This document shows, in pieces, positions 1 to 8,900 of a stretch of 32,417 nt of DNA. Position 1 is the stretch's first letter, and every line of letters begins with the position of its first letter. This DNA comes from Baffinella frigidus (lineage: Eukaryota > Cryptophyceae > Cryptomonadales > Baffinellaceae), in assembly GCA_026770585.1 (NCBI GenBank), contig MU647611.1:16275-48691 (forward strand), read 5' to 3'. The notes beneath the pieces are model-generated. The model saw only the letters and a program-made list of their open reading frames with translations, was not told the DNA's origin and did not search any database. The position numbers were made by a program, and so were the translations under genes.

Positions 1-130
1 GAGGAGTGGGGGGTGACTCGCTCTCCGTGGCTAGGGTTTAGGGTGTAGGGGATTGGGGATATCATTGGGGTGTAGGGTTCAGGGTGCAGGGGAGGAGCGT
101 GACTCGCTCTCCGCGCAGCAGCGCACACAG
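1..130. repeat. Degenerate telomere-like repeat at left edge
   Basis: GGGTTTA, GGGTGTA and GGGTTCA units are interspersed with two copies of GTGACTCGCTCTCCG (13-27 and 97-112). The following 900 bp are GC-rich with only weak ORFs and no gene that I can support. Confidence 0.6.
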
Positions 131-441
131 GGCGTGTGGCCACCTGGTCCTGAAAGCAGACGCATCGTCACACAGTCACGTCCGTTCACAAGCAGTAGGG
201 AGGGTGGTCACAGTGCCGTGCATTCCCGAACCGTGGTGTGAGGCGTCCTGGTCTCGCGTCCTTTCCCGAGCAGTGAGGTGGCCTGGCATCGCTCGTGGGA
301 GACGCATCTTTCCTCAGAGGCGTGCGTTCCCTCCCAGTGTTGTCCTGACGTCCCGGCCTTCTGCGCGGCAGGTCTCGACAACAAGGCGTTCCGCAAGCGC
401 TTTTGTGCCGTGTACGACATGCACTTGTGCCGCCCCCGCCC

Positions 442-446
<5 letters not shown>

Positions 447-483
<37 letters not shown>
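447..483. repeat. (GA)n microsatellite between short direct repeats
   Basis: About 18 GA units are flanked by CGACATGCACTTG at about 415-427 and again at 484-496. Confidence 0.9.
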
Positions 484-484
<1 letters not shown>

Positions 485-1869
485 GACATGCACTTGACCC
501 GCCCTCGCCCTTGCCCGTGGACCGTATCGCATGTATCGCATTGCTCGCTCCCCGAGGCGTGCACTATGCGCGGGCCCGAGCCGAGCCTTGCATATATCCC
601 GCCCTCGCCTGGACTCGCCTGGACGTGAAAATTGCTCGCCCTCTACTCGGCGTTGTCATGAAGCACCTGCATGGACCCGGCCAGCCCTGGTGTGTACCAA
701 CGCAGCCTGCAACGTTGAGAATGCTCCGCTTCGGAGCCCGCCCCCGCCCCTGCCTTTCTGGAGATACAGTCCCGTGAAGGATGACCGGAGTGACTTTGCC
801 ACAGCTGTATCCCCAGGGCCTTGCGCCCGGCACTGAGAGCCAGCCTAGGGGGGCGAGCAAGGAGATGCATGTGGAAAGGTGCAACTGTGTGCGCGCGTGG
901 ACTCTCCGCGAAATTCGCCTTGCGCACAGAGAAGTTCGGGTCGTGTTTCGAGTGTGGTGTTTTGCGCTGAGTGACGCCTCTGGGAGCAGGTATTACTATC
1001 TCACGTCAAACTCCAATACCGCACAGGGGGCGGTGCGTGTGCCCCCCTCTGGGTTTACGGTTGAGGGGTTCAGGGTTGAAAGTTCTAGTGTCTGAGCTTA
1101 AGGGTTTGGGTTTAGGGTTGAGGAGTAAGAGCTTCGTTGCATGAGCGTCTGGGGTGCTCTAATTTCGGTGTATAGCGCTGAGCGGCTGCTGGTATTATTT
1201 CCAAGTGGTCAAGACCACAGAAGTTTCTTTCGAGAGAAGACCGCAGCCAGCGCCTCTCCGCACGCTACCGTGCCCTCGGTCCCCGGAACCAAAGCCTCGA
1301 GGGTGTCCCTGGTCCCGGGAGGTACTGCCCACTGTCCTCGAGGCAATGGTTCAGGAGGTCTTGAAAGCGAGGTGGCGGTCGGTAGAGACCCAGCGCCAAG
1401 GATCACGCCAGATTCCTGGAATGGTCTCCAAAAGTCAATTCCCCAGAGGGAATAAGGGGGGGTCGGTTACTTTTGGGGTACTAGAACGCCAAAATTGGTG
1501 TTCCTAGTATGGCGTGGGAGCGCCTAGGTGTTGCATTCTGGGTGGTAGGGATGGTGGGTTTTGCGGCCATCCTACACGGGAATGTGTCGCCAGAGCTATG
1601 GTAGGACTGTTCTTGGGAGCCTCAGAGCCCCGCGAGGCACGGTGCGTGTCATTCGTCGATGCAGGGTGAACAATCCAACTGAGATTGTAACTTGCGCCAT
1701 TTCGTTCGAGGGGCCGGTCCGAAACAACCGGCTGCCCGAGGAAACTGCAGAAGCGCCAGGCTCGGTTTGATCCTCTTCGAAGGGGTGATAATTGGCCCTG
1801 CATCGAAGACGTTGACCGTGTGCCGCGGTGGGAGATGGCACCAAACAATATCGTTATTAGAAGTTGACA

Positions 1870-1962
1870 GGGGGAAAAAACTGTAGTACCCAAAAAAACT
1901 GTAGTACCCTCTAGTACCCTGTTAAAAAACTGTAGTACTCAAAAAACAAAGTGTAGTACCCT
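1870..1962. repeat. Short tandem repeat with unit AAAAAACTGTAGTACCC
   Basis: Four imperfect copies of a 17-25-nt unit with variable spacing, including one shortened CTAGTACCC copy. Confidence 0.7.
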
Positions 1963-2204
1963 CTTGGAGGTCCTGTGAACAGATCCTAACTCAGTGAAAC
2001 GTGATCAAGTTACATACTACGCTGACAGCACACCACCAGCCATGGTCTGCGCAACCGCTCACTCCTATAATACTTCTAGGACGTGACTTGTGTAAAGTCA
2101 CTCCGGATATGCCTACGTGGGGTGCATCCCGAGATCACTCAACAGGCAAGTGACTCCGGGGACCCCCGACATCACAGATCAACTTACACGGGGCGCACAT
2201 ATCG

Positions 2205-2480
2205 GTGAGCAAGTCAGGCACGATGAAGATCGAGACGGCCGCGTTCATCGTTGAGGCGGGCAATGAGCAGCGATCCTACTACTTTGTGTCTGACGCCGGC
2301 GACGGTCCTCCCCTCTCTCACTCGAGAATGCTGGATGACCCTATTTACATGTGGGGTTGTAAATATTTGTACCAGGATAACGTAACCAACCTCGTGACTT
2401 TGCTAATTTTGCAGAGTTACGTGACCAACCTCACGAAAGTTACTACACAAAGGCCCACTTGTAAAAGCAAACGGTTTTAA
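2205..2480 (+). CDS. Weak ORF of 91 codons
   Basis: MKIETAAFIVEAGNEQRSYY looks protein-like, but the rest does not. An internal imperfect repeat at about 2378-2443 (acgtaaccaacctcgtga / acgtgaccaacctcacga) suggests non-coding DNA. No family is recognised. Confidence 0.18.
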   Translation: MSKSGTMKIETAAFIVEAGNEQRSYYFVSDAGDGPPLSHSRMLDDPIYMWGCKYLYQDNVTNLVTLLILQSYVTNLTKVTTQRPTCKSKRF

Positions 2481-3140
2481 GTAGGCCCCTCTAGCATTCT
2501 CGTGTGGTCGCACCGCACTCTGGGAGGGGAACTCCGGCGCCAGCCACGGGGCCCTCTGTCGCCCGCCCTCTCACAGCAGTCACGTGACCCGTCCTTGGAG
2601 CCACTAGGTGTTACATAGTCCTGCCATCCAACGCACTCTGGCACGCCCCTCTCACGCGTCACGTCCGCATCCGCGTCCAACCACACCCACCCACGCCCCG
2701 CCAGCCACGTCCTGCCCCCCCCGTGTCACACCCAGCCACGCCGTGTCACACGGTCACGCCCAGTCACACTCTGTCACGCCCCTGGCACCGCTCCCTGCCA
2801 CGCGCTACCACGCCCCGACCCTGAACCCTCACCCCCCATTCCGCGTTCCTTGACCCTGAACCCTGATTGATCATCCCTGGCAAGGCGCCCGGCGTCCGGT
2901 CACGGCGCGCGCCCTCTCACACCCGCCCACGTCCTGTCTTGTACTCGAGGTACCCATGTAGGAGTGGGGGGCTTGCCAGGGCGTGTCGCCGCTCCCAGCC
3001 TCGCCTTCCTTTGTGACTGTTGGAATCAAGTGCGGGAGAATGCACGGCACCCTCGCACACCCTGGCGTGCCCGAGATCCTCGCGATGCCAGCTGGAGGCA
3101 TGCCCTGACACCTCTTCTCAGAGACCCCGTGTTTCTCACA
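2480..3140. other. C-rich CACGCC satellite-like stretch, no gene
   Basis: Between about 2580 and 2860 the words CCACGCC, GTCACACC and GTCACGCC recur irregularly. No domain or splice structure was seen. Confidence 0.5.
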
Positions 3141-3141
3141 G

Positions 3142-3381
3142 ATGTTAGACAAAACAAATGATATATTACTAATTCCAAATATCGTGTTTCTGACTTGGGC
3201 AAGATCGCGTGTTCCGCGCGGCATGGCGGCTGAGAGGGCCCTGGGCTGTGGTGTGGCAGATGTCGTGGACATTACCAAACCCGACGACGAGATCATGCGC
3301 ATTCGCCAAAAAGCGAAGTTGGCTGACATGAAACGATGGGCAAAGTATCCTCCCCCATCTCGCACACATCCGAGGTTTTGA
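3142..3381 (+). CDS. Short ORF, possible exon
   Basis: The second half (DVVDITKPDDEIMRIRQKAK, then LADMKRWAKYPP) looks protein-like, with alternating charged and hydrophobic residues. The first half does not. No family is recognised and no clear splice partner was found. A (GA)n tract starts just after the stop. Confidence 0.28.
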   Translation: MLDKTNDILLIPNIVFLTWARSRVPRGMAAERALGCGVADVVDITKPDDEIMRIRQKAKLADMKRWAKYPPPSRTHPRF

Positions 3382-3390
3382 ACTTGACGG

Positions 3391-3427
<37 letters not shown>

Positions 3428-3440
3428 AGAGAGAGAGAGG
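3391..3440. repeat. (GA)n microsatellite
   Basis: GA units with a few GGGA interruptions. Confidence 0.9.
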
Positions 3441-3857
3441 GTATTTCGGAAATGGTTGGGGATATCCCTGAAGTGGCGAGTAGGCGCATACACCCTACCG
3501 TAGGGCCCTAGGACCTGCCTGGAACCTCTTGGGGGTCAATTTTGACCCCCTTGCCACTTAAGGGATACCGTCGTATGCGCAGGATCATGTGGGGGTGCAG
3601 GTGCCAGGGGGATTTGAGCGATGAGCCTTGTGTTTGACCACAAAAAAAAAACTGGAGAGCACGGCTAAGATTTTTTGAAACTGGTTGGAAAATACTGGAA
3701 TTTCCACACAAAATCTAGCAGGAATGTCCAGTCTCCGAGTATTGAATTTGAATACTGATTTGGATGAAATCGGTAGGTGGTGCGAAGCAGAGGCCTGCAA
3801 GACCTACACCCCTGACCTCCGACGGAAGCGGCCGTGAACCTTGCCCGGACGGTGCCC

Positions 3858-3982
3858 TACAGGGGTACCTCGCTCATGAGAAACCGCCTCCTCCTAGGAC
3901 CCTACAGTAGGCCTATGCCTCTAGGGTCCCACGGTGGTCCTGGGGGGGGGGGGAAGGGTCTTATGAGCGAGGTACCCCTGTA
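3858..3982. mobile_element. Small inverted-repeat element, family B (best copy)
   Basis: Perfect 20-bp terminal arms (3858-3877 and 3963-3982, acaggggtacctcgctcat type) enclose about 85 bp with GGACCCTACAGTAGGCCT and a GGTCCTGGGGGG core. The size and perfect arms fit a MITE-like non-autonomous element or a foldback. No coding capacity. Confidence 0.7.
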
Positions 3983-4148
3983 CATGCCCGTGGGACACAG
4001 TCCCGTGTAGGATAGCTAGAGTCACGTTATCATAGTCACGTGCACTGGAAGGAGATGCAGGCCGCACGTGCTGATTCCAGAGCCTGGAGTCGCGCACTGT
4101 CTGTCCCAGCGTGGCCGAGAACCTGCTGTGTGGCACGACCCTTGTAGC

Positions 4149-4183
4149 GAGAGAGAGAGAGAGAGAGGGAGAGAGAGAGAGAG
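4149..4183. repeat. (GA)n microsatellite
   Basis: GA units interrupted once by GGGA. Confidence 0.9.
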
Positions 4184-4504
4184 CTACGATGGAAGTTCAC
4201 AACAACAAACGAGAAACTGTACATGTACATGAAAAACTCGAAAATAGCGTCGTGAACGAAGTCGGTGCGGTGCCCTGAAATTGTATCTTGCGTGAATTCT
4301 AGCTTGTGCGTACACGATTTATAAACCGTGCCGCTTCCACCAGGACCAACAATACCGTACTGTACAGATGGACATGTCATTGGGGGGTTGCATGCTGTGT
4401 AGGAAGTCGTGACTCACGCTCAAGTGATGGAGACAGCGAGAGTGATCAGTGCGTAGCATTCACTTCCTCTTGAGAAAACGCCCTGCCGGCCACATTGGCA
4501 GCCA

Positions 4505-4592
4505 TACAGGCGTACCTCGCTCATAGGAAAGCGCCTCCCCCCCCTGCCCCCCCCCCCTGGACCCTACAGCAGGGGCACCCTTGTGCATGCAA
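4505..4592. mobile_element. Family B inverted-repeat element, degenerate copy
   Basis: It starts ACAGGCGTACCTCGCTCAT, then a C-run, GGACCCTACAGCAGG and a degraded right arm. Confidence 0.5.
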
Positions 4593-4795
4593 CGACCTCC
4601 ACACAACAACACCCCCCGCCCTACGCTCGCGGTTCGCGCGCATGTCGTGAGGACGAGGAGTACTTCCGAAGACTGCTTTTGGAGATGGGTACATGGGAAT
4701 GCTCCGTAATGCTCCCGCCATTGGCGGGCACGAGCACCACCATTTCTGACGACGAGGAGCGTCGACGCCGGTTGGAGGGAAGAACGGCGGGCTGA
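4583..4795 (+). CDS. Short ORF, possible exon
   Basis: It contains REDEEYFRRLLLEMGTWEC and TISDDEERRRRLEGRTAG before a TGA. It overlaps the end of an inverted-repeat element (about 4505-4592), so the first residues are unlikely to be coding. The opposite strand is also open here (Ser/Arg-rich), so strand is uncertain. Confidence 0.25.
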   Translation: MHATTSTQQHPPPYARGSRACREDEEYFRRLLLEMGTWECSVMLPPLAGTSTTISDDEERRRRLEGRTAG

Positions 4796-5187
4796 GAGTG
4801 CGAGAGCACGGGAGGTCCTCTCAGGGGTGGTACTCCCGAAGGCGCCGGAGCACCTGTCGACCGGAGTTCCCCGCGTAAGTTGACGCGATGACTTACGAGT
4901 CAGGACAGGACAGGACGAAGCCGAGGATGAGGCACTAAGGGGACCGACTGCACTAAGTGGACCTCGCAGGTGGTCCACTCTCACTCAGAAGAAACGCCGC
5001 TCCCACAGGACCACCGGAGGGCCCTAGGCGGAACCCTGCTGCAGTGTCCTGGGGGGGGGGGGGTTCTGATGCGTGAGGTGGCAATGTAGCGAAGAGGGGC
5101 AGCGGGGCAGACCCGCACGTCCACCAAACAGAAACAGCAACCCAAGCAGGCCCGGCTTCACGATGCGCTGCTGCATTGACCATCTAA

Positions 5188-5306
5188 CTCTGTCCGAGTC
5201 AATCTCGTCTCCTCAAAATGAGGAGGCCGGAACTTGATCCCCCGGGTGTGTGGCACAACTCTGTTTTCGGTGTGGAAACGATGATGCAGCCCAAGTGAGG
5301 CAGAGC
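5188..5306. mobile_element. Small inverted-repeat element, family A
   Basis: It starts CTCTGTCCGAGTC and ends AAGTGAGGCAGAG, with an internal hairpin CTCCTCAAAATGAGGAG. It lies after the last kinase exon found. Confidence 0.5.
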
Positions 5307-5369
5307 GAGACCATCGACGCACCGCACGCCAACTCTGGAGGGAGACAGGCACAGGGGCGCGGCACGCAC

Positions 5370-5993
5370 CTCGAGGGCACTAGGCCGCGACGACGCTACC
5401 CCCCCAGTGCAGTCCCGCATCAGCGACGAGAGCGCCGCAGCCGCCGTGATCGGAACCTGCTTTGGGGTTCAGGGTTTGGGGGCTTGGATTTTGGGTTCGG
5501 GGTTTCGGGGTTGGGGTGTGGGGTCTAGGATTTAGGGATTGGGTTTAGGGTTTAGGGTTGAGGGTTTAGGGCTTGGGCTTGAGGGTGTAGGGTTTGGGGT
5601 TTAGGGTTTAGGGTTTGAGGATTAGGGTTTAGGGTTTAGGGTTCAGGGTTTAGGGTTTAGGATTGAGGGTTTAGGGTTTGGGGTTGAGGGTTCAGGGTTG
5701 AGGGTTGAGGGGTAGAGGTTTGGGGTTTAGGGTTTAGGATTTGGAGTTTAAGGTATAGGGTTTAGGGTGTAGGTTGTAGGGTTTAGGGTTTCGGGTGTAG
5801 GGTGTAGGGTGTAGGGTGTAGGGTGTAGGGTGTAGGGTGTAGGGTGTAGGGTGTAGGGTGTAGGGTGTAGGGTGTAGGGTGTAGGGATTAGGAACCGCGG
5901 GGCGCTCGCCGGCGACGATGGCAGTCTTCATGTCCGAGAGTTGCATCCCGCCGAACGGATACTCTTCCGCCGCCGCCTCCCAGATCGTCATCC
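5370..5993 (-). CDS. Kinase C-lobe exons (alpha-F to RPS motif)
   Basis: Exon 5896-5993 reads MTIWEAAAEEYPFGGMQ and ends AGERPA. Exon 5370-5456 continues VPITAAAALSSLMRDC and ends SSRPSALE. Together they give the helix F/G region and the conserved Arg-Pro-Ser near the end of TKL kinase domains. The intron between them is about 440 nt of GGGTTTA/GGGTGTA repeats on the plus strand, which is C-rich on the sense strand. The donor after ALE is GTGCGT. The exon after it, with the stop codon, was not identified; an inverted-repeat element occupies part of the following sequence. Confidence 0.85.
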
Positions 5994-8900
5994 CTGTTAG
6001 GGGAGAGGGTTTAGGAACAAAAGTTAAAAGTTAAACGTCAACATCGTTGCGAAATTAACTGGGGTATTCGAAATCGAGAAATGTCGCGCGGCGGCCTTCG
6101 CCTCGCGTCGAACAGCACCGCGCTACTCGCGGATTCAAAGCTGCGCACTGCATGTAGTAGGACGGCACCGGTGGGGCACAGCGCGCATGGGGTAACTTGA
6201 TAGAAAATGTGAAACACCAAATTGTTCATGGGGCGACGGACCTATGGCGTAGACGTCAGACTCGGTGGAGCAGCACTCGCCTCTGTAGAGCTCCGGCGAC
6301 ATGTACTGCGCACCAGGGCAGAGGAGGCGGGGGTTAATAAATTGTCGACCACGACCGTGGCGAGCCAGAAGGCGCGGTGAGACGAGATGTCCTTAGAGGT
6401 CCTCCTCACTTCTGCGAGAAGAAGCAGACCGGCACACAGCACGTGATTTCCTGCCCCAAGAAAGCAACCATTCATCCGAGGAGAGTGTGAAAGACTCGAG
6501 AGGGAACATCGCAAAAGGGGCGCAGAGAGAGGGGCTGCCCCCCCGAGGGGGGGGGGGGGGAAAAGTCGAAAGCCCAGAGTGGAACGTCGAAGGGCTGCCC
6601 CCCCCCCGTTGGGGCTTAGTGCTTTGGGTTCTGGCCCCCCTTTAGAGATTAGGGCTTGTGGGGTGGGGCGCTTAGAGACCTGCGGGGTGCCAGCATCGGA
6701 GCGAGTGTTGGCAACTTCCGAGTTGCGGATCGCCAGCCCGAAGTCGCACAGCTTCGCCACCGAGCGCAGCCCTGCTCAGGGTTTGGGGTTGAGGTTAAGG
6801 GTTTAGGGGGTATCGTTTAGGATTTAGGGTTTAGGGTTTAGGGTTTAGGGTTTAGGGCTTAGGGTTTCGGGTTTGGGGTTGAGGGTTGTGGGTTGAGCGT
6901 TGAGCGTTGAGGGTTTGGGGTTTAGGATTGCTAGGATTCCGCACGACAACATCCAGGATTTGGCGATTTTATGGGCATCGAATGAAGTTGATGCTGGTGT
7001 GTTCGGCAAGGTGGGCATGGGTTCTCGGGTGGTGGGGACCGTCGACGAGGACGTTGTGGGGCTTGATGTCGCGGTGGATGATGGCGGGCGACGACGTGTG
7101 CAGCCACGCCACCGCTGCCAGCCCCCGTCGTCAGTACTCGCACGTCCCCATCACGTCCGTGCACGCCGTGTCAGTGAACCATGGACTCGCAAGTCTCTCT
7201 GTCCCCATCATTTCAACGGCACGGTGCAGTCACGCCGCGCACACGCAGTCACCGCACACCGATTGCCGTGTCCTCGTCACGCTCTCGCTCGCTCTCGCTC
7301 GCTCTCGCTCGCTCTCTCGGCAAAAGGAGGCGGCGAGTGGGCGCAGAGGTGCGGGTGGGGCGAGTGGCGCGGGGTGAGTGGCGCGGGGCGCGGGGCGGAG
7401 CGGGGAGAGACCGGCGGCGAGGCCTGCGAGGAGGTTGCGCTTCTCGACCTTGTTCAGCGGGGGAGGGGGGGCGAGCGGCTCAGGGCGAGTGGCGTCGGGC
7501 GCGTGCGGGCTGGGGGGGAGGGGGGGGACCAGCAGCGAGGCCAGCGAGAAGGTTGCGCTTCTCGACCTTGTTCAGCGGCTCGGCCGGGTGGTGGATCAGT
7601 TCGTGCAGGTTGCCCCCGTCGCACCTGGTTGAGGGTTTAGGGTTAGGGTTGAGGGTGGAGGGTGGAGGGTGGAGGGTGGAGGGTTGAGGGTTGAGGGTTG
7701 AGGGCTGGGGTTGAGGGTGTAGGGTTTAGGGTTGAGGGTGTATGGTTTAGGGTTCGGGGTTTAGGGTCTAGGGGTCAGGGTGTATGGTGCAGGGTTCAGG
7801 GTGTAGGGTGTAGGTTTTAGGGTCTAGGGTTTGGGGTGCACCACTCGAGGACGAGGCAGAGGTTGGAGCCCTGGAGGGACGCGCCCAGGAGGAGCACCAC
7901 GTTCGGATGCCTCACCTGCCACCAACCCCCCGCTCAGGGGAAGCGCATGGGGACCTGCCTCCTCTGTCACCCACAAACCCCGCTCAGGAGTCCGCGTGTG
8001 TCGTCGGAGATCCCCTCCTACTCATACGCAGGGAGGCCTGCTTCTGGCGCCCGCCGCCTCCTCCTCCCTGCGAGGCGCTCATGGGGGGGCTCCTCGCCAT
8101 CATCCTCCTCCTCCAGCCAACCCCCGCCGCCTCCTCCTTGTCCTCCTTGGAATCCAACCTCCCCCGCCAACCTCCTCCGAAAATCTCTGAACCTTTGCAC
8201 GGCCTCCTCGGGGCAGCAAAGCACCCGCTCGTGCATACTGTCTCTCCATCCCCGCCAACTCGCCTGCCTCTCCGTACCCACCAACCCTCCTGCGACACCT
8301 CGTGCGTTGCACCGGCGGAGAACCGCCGAACGTGTCGGGGAGGGGATCCGGATGGTGCGGCGCCTCACTCTGTCTCAGTCTATCTGGTCTCACTAATATG
8401 GTGAGACCAGGCTCTTGCCCGCTCCGAAATTGACGGATATGTACCATACACCCAGCAAGTCAACTTGAGAATAGTCTGACAGTCAACCCGAGTGAGGCAG
8501 AGCTAGACCTCGCCAAGGATGGTGGCCTCTCGGCGGAGGCCTCCTTGAGGACATAGCGTGCGACGCTATCCGGATCCCCAAACCCTGAACGCTACACTCG
8601 GTCAACGCGATGGGTTGAGGTTTTAGGTTGGTGCGGCACCTCGCCGAAGATGGGGGGCTCCCGGCGGAAGTCCTCCGTGCGGTTCGCGGAGGGCGCGCCA
8701 GTCCATCCAAACATTCCCCGTGCAAACCCCGGTATTTCAAAACACATTTTAAATCCTGAAAGTACGAAATGGCTCCAAGGTCAAGCCCGCAGAACGGACC
8801 TCGCCGAGGATGATGCACTCTCGGCGGAAGTCCTCCTTGAGGTTGGCGTCCAGCGCCGCGCGCGGATCCACCGGCCGCTTCACCGCAACCTGCCATCGAC

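Larger units (their letters stand above)
130..2200. other. No supported gene
   Basis: GC-rich sequence with overlapping ORFs on both strands, none with a recognisable domain or splice pattern. A short GGGTTTA patch lies at about 1055-1115. Around 1870-1962 an A-rich unit, AAAAAACTGTAGTACCC, recurs about four times. Confidence 0.5.

Noticed and set aside
208-564. ORFs with Ser-Leu or Arg-Glu runs over the GA tracts
   Set aside because: They arise from microsatellite translation in alternate frames.
2608-2853. His/Pro-rich ORF
   Set aside because: It results from the CACGCC-type repeated sequence, not from a domain.
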